DNA of 17,011 nt from DAORIO01 sp964384645 (GTDB lineage: Bacteria > Patescibacteriota > Minisyncoccia > Phycocordibacterales > UBA9973), in assembly GCA_964384645.1 (NCBI GenBank), contig CAYLKL010000011.1, positions 1 through 17,011 of the forward strand. Reading direction: 5' to 3'. Positions 1 to 5,867 of this stretch are shown piece after piece. The notes under the pieces were generated by a model. The model saw nothing but the letters and a program-made list of their open reading frames with translations, was not told the DNA's origin and did not search any database. Both the position numbers and the translations under genes were made by a program. How positions within the stretch are numbered: the stretch's first letter is position 1; each line of letters begins with the position of its first letter.

Positions 1-54
1 GCACCTCCTCATGGTCCGAGAAATTCTCCGCGCCTCGAGAAAGAAATGGATTAA
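1..54 (+). CDS. Possible 3' end of an upstream gene (17 codons)
   Basis: Frame 1 is open from the window edge to a TAA at 52-54 and reads as a short polar tail ending PRLEKEMD. A strong terminator starts 20 bases later, which is what one expects just after the last gene of a plus-strand unit. The fragment is too short to assign to a family, and the other frames cannot be excluded by sequence alone. The gene, if real, converges on the CapA-family gene. Confidence 0.35.
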   Translation, partial: APPHGPRNSPRLEKEMD

Positions 55-73
55 AAATTTTTCATGAACAGTT

Positions 74-104
74 AAACCGCACAGTTTTGTGCGGTTTTTT
101 TATT
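74..104 (+). terminator. Rho-independent terminator
   Basis: A perfect 10-bp stem (74-83 with 88-97, arm AAACCGCACA) closes a 4-base loop and runs into seven T residues at 95-101. It faces the plus strand and overlaps the stop codon of the convergent CapA-family gene at 100-102, so it probably ends the gene entering from the left. Confidence 0.85.
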
Positions 105-1143
105 TCCTTAGACTATTTTGGATTTTTATTACTTGGTCTAGTGAAAAATCTATTTCTGTTGGTTCACTTATGCTTTCGATATTGTATTTTCGAGTCTGTT
201 GTGTTTTTCTAAAAAACGCACTTTCAATAATTTTATTTTTTACTTTTATTTCGACATTAATGCCTTCTAATGTTTCAGGACTAAAGTATTGGTCAAAAAT
301 AAAATTACCTAAACTATAAACAATAATTTTTCCTTTATATATTTCAATATCCTGTATAACGTGCGGGTGGTGTCCAATTATAATATCTGCACCTGCATCT
401 ATTGCACTTTTTGCCAATTTTTCTTGGCGAGAATTAAAGTGTTTGTACTCATCGCCCCAATGGAAAGAAGTTACTAAAATGTCGCAACCTAGTTTTCCAC
501 TTTTTATTATATTTTCAAAATCTGGGTCACTTGCAAGTAAAATTCCAGCACTATCTTCTTTTGCTTTTATCCATTCTGGTCCCACATCAGAAAACCCCAA
601 AAAACAAAATTTTGTATTTTCTATAATTATTTCGCGTGGAGTTTTTGCGTCTTCGTAATTTGCTCCAGCACCAGTTTGTAATATTTGCGTCTTTTTAAGG
701 TGGGCGAGAGTGTCATTGAAAGCAGTTGTTGAATAGTCTCCAACATGGTTGTTTGCAAAAGAAACAATATCAAAACCAATATCTTTCAAAACTGTTGCTA
801 CTATAGTATTAAATCTAAAAGAATAAATACTCCCAACTTTTCGTCCGCCATCGGAAATTGGTCCTTCGAGATTCAAGAAGGCTATATCTGTGTTTTGAAT
901 CAAATCTTTTGTGGGTCCAAATAATGACGAATAATCACCGTTGAAATTTTTCTCAACGGATGATCTAACTCCTCGGTCGAGCATTATGTCGCCAAAGAAA
1001 ATTAATTTTATTTCTTTTGGCTCAGGTATTAAATTTTCGGAAACAATAGGGGATTCGTAAGAGACAGTTTCTTCATTTTTGAACACAAAAAATAAACCTA
1101 AAACAGAGATTAAAACAAAAAAGGCTATAAGAGTATTCCGCAT
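100..1143 (-). CDS. CapA-family (PGA_cap) metallophosphatase-like protein, membrane anchored
   Basis: The 347-residue product starts with a hydrophobic segment (about residues 4-22) followed by a polar stretch, which fits a signal anchor with the catalytic domain outside the membrane. The domain carries the calcineurin-like/CapA motif series in order: FFGDIMLDRGV, NLEGPIS, FANNHVGDYS, HWGDEY, IIGHHPHVIQ and YSLGNFIFDQ. These Asp, Asn and His residues are the expected metal-binding set. Family members include the poly-gamma-glutamate capsule protein CapA, but most members in small genomes have no known substrate, and no capB or capC is present here, so capsule synthesis should not be inferred. 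It follows rnr on the same strand after 55 bases and has its own extended -10 box exactly 6 bases before the ATG. Confidence 0.9.
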   Translation of the reverse strand: MRNTLIAFFVLISVLGLFFVFKNEETVSYESPIVSENLIPEPKEIKLIFFGDIMLDRGVRSSVEKNFNGDYSSLFGPTKDLIQNTDIAFLNLEGPISDGGRKVGSIYSFRFNTIVATVLKDIGFDIVSFANNHVGDYSTTAFNDTLAHLKKTQILQTGAGANYEDAKTPREIIIENTKFCFLGFSDVGPEWIKAKEDSAGILLASDPDFENIIKSGKLGCDILVTSFHWGDEYKHFNSRQEKLAKSAIDAGADIIIGHHPHVIQDIEIYKGKIIVYSLGNFIFDQYFSPETLEGINVEIKVKNKIIESAFFRKTQQTRKYNIESISEPTEIDFSLDQVIKIQNSLRK

Positions 1144-1149
1144 AATATT

Positions 1150-1158
1150 ATTGTATCA
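1150..1158 (-). promoter_or_regulatory. Extended -10 promoter of the CapA-family gene, predicted leaderless
   Basis: On the minus strand the sequence reads TGA-TACAAT and then six bases before the ATG at 1143. This is a TGn extended -10 box at the distance where transcription would start at the A of the start codon. No convincing -35 box is visible. Confidence 0.45.
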
Positions 1159-1198
1159 ATTTTTTTATGGCCGTTATCTAATCTCTATGTTCTAAAAT

Positions 1199-3208
1199 CT
1201 AAACAAGTTCCATTTCAATTTCTCTCCTTTCTTCGTCAATTGATTTTACTTTGTAGTCGATAATTTCACCCAGAGTTAGAATTCGAGTAGATTGTTCTAT
1301 TTTTGCTCGTCCTGTTTTTTCACTAACAGTTACATCACCAAGACCTTCAAATGACATAAATCCTTCTGAGAAAGATTCTTCGTCTTTTACAAAACATCCT
1401 CGCTCTGTCATTCCAGTGATAACTCCTTTTCGTGTTTGACCCAAAAATCTTTTCATATAAATAACACCAAGGTATTTTGTACTTGCTCGTTCAGCATTTT
1501 GAGCACCTGTTTCTTGAACAGAACTTTCTTGTCCAATTTTTTCAATAATTTTTATATCGTCAGTTTTTAGTTTGCCTGTTATTTTGAAGTGATTTAACAA
1601 TCGGTGAACAATTACATCAGGATATCTTCGAATTGGAGAAGTGAAGTGGGCATAAAAAGAAATTGCTAGTCCGAAGTGGCCGATATTTTTTGTGGTGTAT
1701 ATTGCTTTTTGCATACTTCGAACAATCGCACCTTGAACAGTGTCTCTCATTGCCGGATCCTTTATTGTGTCTAAAAGATTTGAAAGAGTAATTCCAACAT
1801 GACTATCATTTTTTATTTCAATATCATGACCTAATCCATTTAGAAATTCTTCAAGAGAAGTAATTCTTTCGTCAGTTGGTTTGTCGTGAACTCTATAAAG
1901 CATCGGATGCGCAACTGGCTTTTTTATATCTACACCACGACTTAGTTCTTCAGCGACCAGTCTGTTGGCAAGTAGCATGTATTCCTCGATCATTTTGTGT
2001 GCGTCTTTTCGAGCTTTTTTCTTTACATCAATAGGGTTACCTTCATCATCAAGCACGAATTTTACTTCATCACTGTCTAGTGAAATAGCTCCTGCGTCGA
2101 ATCTTTTTTGCTTCATTTTTTTCGCTAAATCATTTAGTTCTATTAAAATATCAGCAAATTGACCAACACCTGTTTCTATTCTTTCTTGAGCCTGTTCATA
2201 AGTCAGTCTTTCATCTGAGTGGATCAGCGCCTTTCCAAACCAAGTCTTTTTTACCTCACCATCTTTAAAAGTAACAACAGCACTCATTACGCGACGGTCT
2301 TTGTTTGGTATTAGTGAACACAAATCGTTTGATAAAATTTCCGGTAGCATCGGGATAACTCGATCAGCTAAATAGACGCTCGTTCCTCGAGTCCGAGCTT
2401 CGCGATCTAGCGCAGAATTTTCTCTAACATAGTGAGAAACATCGGCAATGTGAATTCCAATTTCTATACTGCCGTCTTCAAGTTTTTCGTAAGATAAGGC
2501 ATCATCAAAATCTTTCGCTGTGTCTGGGTCGATGGTAAAAGTTGTGATCTCTCGAAAATCTCTTCGATCTTTGTAGTCGTCTGTGTTTTCATCTTCAACA
2601 AACATTTCTGCTTCTTTTAAAACTTCATCAGAAAAAGGTGCTTCAAATCCGTATTCAAGTGCAATAGATTCGTGAATACTTTCGTGTCGAGATTTTTCTC
2701 CAATTATTTTTATTATTTTCCCAAATGGTTTTCTTTCAGGGTCCCAACCAACAAGTTCAAAGAAAACAATTTTCCCATCTGTTAGTTCCTCTTTTGGAAC
2801 TTCGAAACTTGATATTCGAGCAGGAGACGGGAAAGCGCTGTCGGTTGCATAAAAACCTTCAACACCATTTTCTGTTTTTACAATTCCCGCATAACCAACT
2901 TTTGCGCGTCTAAGAATTTCAACAACTCTTCCAAAACCACCTGTTCCATCTCGTTTGTATTCTTTTACTTCAACACGAACTTCGTCTCTGGTAAGAGCGC
3001 TCCCTAATAATTCTGGTTTAATAATGATTGCTTGGTCTGCATTTCCATAGCGCACAATTCCAAAATTTCGTCGTGTAATACGAATAACTCCATCGATAGT
3101 TTTAGGTCCAGCTAGTTCAGGTTTCTTGAAACCGCCATTATTTTTAGAAAAAAAAGGCTTCCCGCTGGAGCTCTTACTTGAGTCTCTTTTTTGAGTATTT
3201 TTGTCCAT
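1199..3208 (-). CDS. rnr: Ribonuclease R (RNB-family 3'-5' exoribonuclease)
   Basis: The 669-residue protein degrades RNA processively from the 3' end, including structured RNA, and in known bacteria acts in mRNA and rRNA turnover. After a low-complexity basic N terminus (1-35), two cold-shock/OB-like segments cover about 40-170. The RNB domain follows, with the catalytic signature IDPDTAKDFDDAL at 226-238; D227, D233, D235 and D236 match the Mg-binding aspartates of RNase II/R. HFTSPIRRYPDVIVHRLL is the second RNB hallmark. A C-terminal S1 domain lies at about 590-665. At 669 residues it is shorter than E. coli RNase R (about 810), and the long basic C-terminal tail is missing. The ATG at 3206-3208 lies six bases behind an extended -10 box with no ribosome binding site. 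The gene is divergent from rpsP and upstream of the CapA-family gene. Confidence 0.96.
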   Translation of the reverse strand: MDKNTQKRDSSKSSSGKPFFSKNNGGFKKPELAGPKTIDGVIRITRRNFGIVRYGNADQAIIIKPELLGSALTRDEVRVEVKEYKRDGTGGFGRVVEILRRAKVGYAGIVKTENGVEGFYATDSAFPSPARISSFEVPKEELTDGKIVFFELVGWDPERKPFGKIIKIIGEKSRHESIHESIALEYGFEAPFSDEVLKEAEMFVEDENTDDYKDRRDFREITTFTIDPDTAKDFDDALSYEKLEDGSIEIGIHIADVSHYVRENSALDREARTRGTSVYLADRVIPMLPEILSNDLCSLIPNKDRRVMSAVVTFKDGEVKKTWFGKALIHSDERLTYEQAQERIETGVGQFADILIELNDLAKKMKQKRFDAGAISLDSDEVKFVLDDEGNPIDVKKKARKDAHKMIEEYMLLANRLVAEELSRGVDIKKPVAHPMLYRVHDKPTDERITSLEEFLNGLGHDIEIKNDSHVGITLSNLLDTIKDPAMRDTVQGAIVRSMQKAIYTTKNIGHFGLAISFYAHFTSPIRRYPDVIVHRLLNHFKITGKLKTDDIKIIEKIGQESSVQETGAQNAERASTKYLGVIYMKRFLGQTRKGVITGMTERGCFVKDEESFSEGFMSFEGLGDVTVSEKTGRAKIEQSTRILTLGEIIDYKVKSIDEERREIEMELV

Positions 3209-3214
3209 AAAGCT

Positions 3215-3223
3215 AATATATCA
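3215..3223 (-). promoter_or_regulatory. Extended -10 promoter of rnr, predicted leaderless
   Basis: The minus strand reads TGA-TATATT followed by AGCTTT and the rnr ATG. The six-base spacing puts the likely transcription start on the start codon itself. No clear -35 box was found. Confidence 0.5.
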
Positions 3224-3243
3224 CAGGTTTTTCTTTTATGCTC

Positions 3244-3271
3244 TTGCAGAAAGAGAGATTTGTGATATTAT
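3244..3271 (+). promoter_or_regulatory. Promoter of rpsP
   Basis: TTGCAG (3244-3249) and TATTAT (3266-3271) are separated by 16 bases, and the -10 is preceded by TGA, making it an extended -10. The predicted start near 3278 lies only a few bases before the ATG at 3283. It also lies downstream of an in-frame ATG at 3238, which argues against that earlier start. Confidence 0.6.
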
Positions 3272-3274
3272 CAC
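3262..3274. promoter_or_regulatory. 13-base perfect palindrome over the rpsP -10 box
   Basis: GTGATA-T-TATCAC is a perfect dyad covering the -10 hexamer. It could be an operator, or simply an effect of the AT-rich extended -10. No regulator gene is adjacent. Confidence 0.3.
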
Positions 3275-3282
3275 CTTCACAT

Positions 3283-3597
3283 ATGTTAATGATAAGACTT
3301 ACAAGAGTAGGAACAAAAAACGAGGCGCATTTCCGCCTAGTTTTGACTGATTCAAAAAACGCCGCAAAAAGTGGTAAGTTTATTGAAGTTTTGGGATCAT
3401 ACAATCCAAAAGCTGGAAAGACTCAGTTTGAAATCGAGAAAATAACAGAAAGAATTTCTAAAGGAGCACAACTTTCTGACACAGCAAGACAATTACTAAA
3501 AAAAGCAGGACATTCGTTTTCAACAACTAAAATAGACACAAAGAAAGCTAAAAAGAAAACAGTAAAAAAGTCAGCTAAGAAAGTTGCAAAGAAATAA
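3283..3597 (+). CDS. rpsP: 30S ribosomal protein S16
   Basis: This small-subunit protein helps assemble the 5' domain of 16S rRNA. The N terminus MLMIRLTRVG and the segment FRLVLTDSKNAAKSGKFIEV followed by LGSYNP are the S16 core. The start at 3283 gives 104 residues and the usual N terminus; an in-frame ATG at 3238 would add 15 unrelated residues and lies upstream of the promoter, while ATG 3289 is a less likely alternative. The last 25 residues are a Lys/Ala-rich tail beyond the conserved core, probably an rRNA-contacting extension. The gene heads the cluster rpsP-khpA-(unknown)-trmD. It has a weak terminator after it and khpA has its own promoter, so the two may be only partly co-transcribed. 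Confidence 0.96.
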   Translation: MLMIRLTRVGTKNEAHFRLVLTDSKNAAKSGKFIEVLGSYNPKAGKTQFEIEKITERISKGAQLSDTARQLLKKAGHSFSTTKIDTKKAKKKTVKKSAKKVAKK

Positions 3598-3615
3598 AAT
3601 TAGATAAAACAAAAT

Positions 3616-3645
3616 TTGCCCAAAAGGGGCTTTTTTTGTTATAAT
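3616..3645 (+). promoter_or_regulatory. Promoter of khpA
   Basis: TATAAT at 3640-3645 is preceded by TGT, an extended -10. A weak -35 candidate, TTGCCC (3616-3621, 4 of 6 consensus bases), lies 18 bases upstream and overlaps the rpsP terminator stem. The predicted start near 3652 gives a leader of about 47 bases. Confidence 0.55.
3618..3637 (+). terminator. Weak Rho-independent terminator after rpsP
   Basis: GCCC (3618-3621) pairs with GGGC (3627-3630) around a five-base loop and is followed by seven T residues. The 4-bp stem is short, so termination is probably partial. Confidence 0.5.
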
Positions 3646-3698
3646 ATTCTTCTGCAGTATTCGGTCAATCTGCACTTTTTAACAGAAATATTCTTATT

Positions 3699-4016
3699 AT
3701 GGAAAAAGATAAAGAGTTTGTAGAGTACGTACTAAAGTCATTGGTAGAAACTCCAGATGGAGTTACTGTGAATCGTACAATCGACGAAAGAGGAGTTCTT
3801 CTTTCAGTTGATGGTATCTCAAAGGATGACATGAAAAGAGTTATCGGACGAGAAGGTAGAACAGTAAATGCTATCCGAACACTTCTACGTGTTATCGGAA
3901 TGAAAAATGATTCTAGAGTAAACTTAAAGATCAACGAACCAGAAGGAGGAAGCTCTGAGGGTGGATCATCAGCATCGTCAGTTGACGAAGCGATGGAAGA
4001 ACTAAAAGGAATTTAA
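3699..4016 (+). CDS. khpA: KH-domain RNA-binding protein, KhpA (YlqC) family
   Basis: The 105-residue protein has a single type II KH domain over about residues 1-80, with the RNA-binding GxxG loop as GREG at 50-53 inside RVIGREGRTVNAIRTLL. In other bacteria KhpA binds RNA with KhpB and influences cell division and cell-wall synthesis; that role is family knowledge, not visible here. The C-terminal 25 residues are a Gly/Ser-rich linker ending in a short acidic helix (DEAMEELKGI), longer than in the minimal family of about 76-80 residues. The position directly after rpsP and before trmD matches the gene order seen in many bacteria. The ATG has no Shine-Dalgarno sequence. Confidence 0.92.
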   Translation: MEKDKEFVEYVLKSLVETPDGVTVNRTIDERGVLLSVDGISKDDMKRVIGREGRTVNAIRTLLRVIGMKNDSRVNLKINEPEGGSSEGGSSASSVDEAMEELKGI

Positions 4017-4020
4017 GACA

Positions 4021-4049
4021 GGTTATAGGTTTTAGCTAATAGGTTATAG
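4021..4049 (+). repeat. Short direct repeat after khpA
   Basis: GGTTATAG occurs at 4021-4028 and 4042-4049, separated by a related AT-rich spacer. The block lies between the khpA stop and its terminator. No function is evident. Confidence 0.4.
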
Positions 4050-4060
4050 TCTAAAAACAA

Positions 4061-4089
4061 AAAACACCGGCCTATCACGGTGTTTTTTT
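4061..4089 (+). terminator. Rho-independent terminator after khpA
   Basis: AAAACACCG (4061-4069) pairs with CGGTGTTTT (4078-4086) around an eight-base loop and continues into T residues to 4089. It separates khpA from the next gene, which has its own promoter. Confidence 0.85.
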
Positions 4090-4104
4090 GTTTATAAGTC
4101 TTGA

Positions 4105-4132
4105 TTGACAAATATTAAAAATACGTTATTCT
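4105..4132 (+). promoter_or_regulatory. Promoter of the unknown membrane gene
   Basis: A consensus -35 TTGACA (4105-4110) is followed after 16 bases by TATTCT (4127-4132). The predicted start near 4139 gives a leader of about 20 bases before the ATG at 4159. Confidence 0.65.
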
Positions 4133-4158
4133 AAAGAAAAAAATAAAAACCTCATACC

Positions 4159-4800
4159 ATGAAAAAGATCTTTGTAATAACACTGCTTTTATTTGGATTT
4201 ATAATCCAGAGTAAAGCGCAATCAACTGAAAAAATAGCTTACGAAGCAAAAGACGGCGGAGTTCAAAAAGTAAAATTAATAACTATAAAAGAAGTTATTT
4301 CAAAAAACATTCAAATACCTCAGGGTTTTACTTCAGAAGAAGTGGCGATAGCCTTAAATGAAGGAAGAAATTTGATAAGATATGATCTTCCTCAAATTGA
4401 AAACACATTTCCATTTTACACAGTTAGTTCTAATAAACATGAGTATAAGTGGATTGCCAATATTAGCGGTTGGGCATTTCTTGGGTTAAGTTCCAGGATA
4501 GACTCTTCACCTAAAGTGACCGGTCTTTTTCTCGGATTAATTCTGTTGATAGTTACTGTGATGATGGGGTGTTGTGTGGGTGTTTTTTATTGGGTTCTCA
4601 TGTCAGAATCTCTAATTTCAAAACTTGACACAAGGGCTAATGCTGTATTTTCTGTAATTTTAGTAACCATTGTTGTTTCAGGGATATTCTTACTGGGGCC
4701 TTTTTTAAGAAAAGATATTTCTTATTTAGATTATTTTGTAAGCACTTATTATACTTGGATTTCACTTTGGGTGTTAAATTTTTTTTTTCATTTGGGGTAA
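4159..4800 (+). CDS. Unrecognised signal-peptide and multi-pass membrane protein (frame-broken at its 3' end)
   Basis: I do not recognise this family. The reading frame as written gives 213 residues. Residues 1-20 form a clear signal peptide ending SKAQS, followed by a polar domain at about 22-115. Three hydrophobic segments follow at about 119-147, 160-181 and 189-211. The frame stops abruptly inside the last membrane segment, just after a run of ten T residues (4779-4788). One extra T (or two fewer) would join it to a charged tail ending in TAG at 4908-4910, directly on a terminator, for a product of about 250 residues. The gene sits between khpA and trmD with its own promoter and terminator, so it is probably an independent accessory insertion in a ribosomal/tRNA-modification cluster. 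Confidence 0.75.
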   Translation: MKKIFVITLLLFGFIIQSKAQSTEKIAYEAKDGGVQKVKLITIKEVISKNIQIPQGFTSEEVAIALNEGRNLIRYDLPQIENTFPFYTVSSNKHEYKWIANISGWAFLGLSSRIDSSPKVTGLFLGLILLIVTVMMGCCVGVFYWVLMSESLISKLDTRANAVFSVILVTIVVSGIFLLGPFLRKDISYLDYFVSTYYTWISLWVLNFFFHLG

Positions 4801-4910
4801 TATTTTCTCTTAATAGAGAAGATAAAAAAGAAAAACTTAGAAACAAAGAGAGATCTGAAGAGATAAAAAAAGAAGCAGAGGAGTATGTGGAATCGATAAG
4901 GTCGCAGTAG
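4779..4910 (+). other. T10 run and out-of-frame C-terminal tail of the membrane gene
   Basis: After the T run, the +1-inserted frame reads SFGVIFSLNREDKKEKL and continues as a Lys/Glu-rich cytoplasmic-type tail to the stop at 4908-4910. The terminator begins at 4901, so this is almost certainly the original gene end. The break may be a sequencing error in a homopolymer, a real mutation, or slippage. Confidence 0.7.
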
Positions 4911-4924
4911 TGTGCGACTTTTTT
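4901..4924 (+). terminator. Rho-independent terminator of the membrane gene
   Basis: GTCGCA (4901-4906) pairs with TGCGAC (4913-4918) around a six-base loop, followed by six T residues. It overlaps the stop codon of the extended frame and ends this accessory unit before trmD. Confidence 0.8.
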
Positions 4925-4942
4925 ATTTGCCGATCAGTAGAC

Positions 4943-4986
4943 TTTGGCGATGCAAAATTTATTTTGTTTTTATGAACTTCGCCAAA
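4943..4986. repeat. Inverted repeat upstream of trmD
   Basis: TTTGGCGA (4943-4950) is perfectly complementary to TCGCCAAA (4979-4986). The 28-base interior contains a smaller CAAAA/TTTTG hairpin. There is no T run, so it is not a standard terminator. It could be a leader structure or a remnant of a small element. Confidence 0.4.
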
Positions 4987-5014
4987 ATTCACTACACGGT
5001 TTGCTTAAAAATGT

Positions 5015-5050
5015 CTAATATACTAATCTACTAATTACTAATATACTAAT
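5015..5050 (+). repeat. Five phased CTAAT units directly before trmD
   Basis: CTAAT occurs at 5015, 5023, 5031, 5038 and 5046, with spacing 8, 8, 7 and 8 bases, ending three bases before the trmD ATG. It replaces any Shine-Dalgarno sequence. Function unknown. Confidence 0.6.
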
Positions 5051-5053
5051 CAT

Positions 5054-5698
5054 ATGAATTGGCACATAATTACAATTTTTCCGGAAATGTTTGACTCGTA
5101 TATGAACGAGTCTTTGATGGCGCGTGCCAAAGAAAAGAAATTGATGAAAGTAAATTTCTTAAATCCGCGCGATTTCACAAAAGACAAACATCGAAAAGTA
5201 GATGACCGTCCTTATGGTGGAGGCCCAGGAATGGTTATGTACGCAGAACCAATTTTGAAAGCGATTGAAAAAGCTAAAAAAGGAAAGGATGCTAAAAAAA
5301 CTAAAACTATAATTTTGTCACCTGGTGGCAAGATATTTACAAATAAAATTGCCAAAGATTGGGCGAAAAAATATTCAAATATTATTTTGATTTCAGGGCG
5401 ATATGAAGGAATTGATGCGCGGGTAAAAAAGATATCAAAAGCCGAAGAGATTTCAATTGGGGATTATGTTCTAACAGGAGGCGAACTTCCAGCTATGGTC
5501 TTGCTCGATTCTACAATGCGCCAAACTGTAGGTTTCTTGGGAAAAGCTGAATCTATTGAAGAAAACCGAAATGCGTCGCATGAGGTTTATACAAGACCTG
5601 AAATACTCAAATATAAAGACAAAAACTATAAGGTGCCGAAGGTGTTACTTTCAGGCCATCACGATAATATAGAAAAGTGGAGAGAAGCTAGAAAATAA
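5054..5698 (+). CDS. trmD: tRNA (guanine-N1-)-methyltransferase TrmD
   Basis: TrmD transfers a methyl group from S-adenosylmethionine to G37 of tRNAs with G36, preventing +1 frameshifting. The 214-residue protein has the SPOUT motifs in order: DDRPYGGGPGM (50-60), SGRYEGID (114-121) and the trefoil-knot cofactor loop ISIGDYVLTGGELPAMVLLD (133-152), then YTRPE and VLLSGHH near the end. It is a little short compared with the usual 220-245 residues, mainly at the C terminus. The acidic residue usually four positions before YTRP is replaced by Ser, with a Glu two positions later (SHEVYTRP). No rimM or rplS is next to it. No -10 box or ribosome binding site is obvious; the region just before the ATG is the CTAAT repeat. 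Confidence 0.96.
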   Translation: MNWHIITIFPEMFDSYMNESLMARAKEKKLMKVNFLNPRDFTKDKHRKVDDRPYGGGPGMVMYAEPILKAIEKAKKGKDAKKTKTIILSPGGKIFTNKIAKDWAKKYSNIILISGRYEGIDARVKKISKAEEISIGDYVLTGGELPAMVLLDSTMRQTVGFLGKAESIEENRNASHEVYTRPEILKYKDKNYKVPKVLLSGHHDNIEKWREARK

Positions 5699-5706
5699 AA
5701 TACTTG

Positions 5707-5754
5707 TCCCGTACGAAATAAGCCGTCCTTAGACGGTCGTTATTTCGTACGGGA
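5707..5754. repeat. 48-base near-palindrome after trmD
   Basis: Two 15-base arms (5707-5721 and 5740-5754, left arm TCCCGTACGAAATAA) are perfectly complementary. They enclose a second stem CCGTC/GACGG with a four-base loop and a small bulge. It begins nine bases after the trmD stop. There is no T run, so it is either an unusual 3' end structure for trmD or a REP/MITE-like mobile palindrome. Confidence 0.7.
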
Positions 5755-5790
5755 TAGAAGAACGGTGCAAAAAGAGGGGAAATAAGTAAA

Positions 5791-5820
5791 TTGACAAAGC
5801 TCACAATTGTATGCTATAAT
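5791..5820 (+). promoter_or_regulatory. Near-perfect promoter of the DGR variable-protein gene
   Basis: TTGACA (5791-5796) and TATAAT (5815-5820) both match consensus exactly. The spacer is 18 bases and the -10 is preceded by TGC, making it extended. An 8-base palindrome ACAATTGT (5803-5810) sits in the spacer. The predicted start near 5827 leaves a leader of about 41 bases. This is the best sigma-70-type promoter in the window, so the target protein is probably strongly expressed. Confidence 0.8.
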
Positions 5821-5867
5821 AATAAGGCTAATGAACGAATGATTTAGCTCTTTAAAAAACAAATACG

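Noticed and set aside
4159..4800. Membrane gene as a displaced rimM
   Set aside because: Signal peptide and three membrane segments are incompatible with the soluble RimM PRC-barrel protein.
5707..5754. CRISPR repeat or attachment site
   Set aside because: Only one copy is present in the window, with no spacers, cas genes, integrase or flanking direct repeat.
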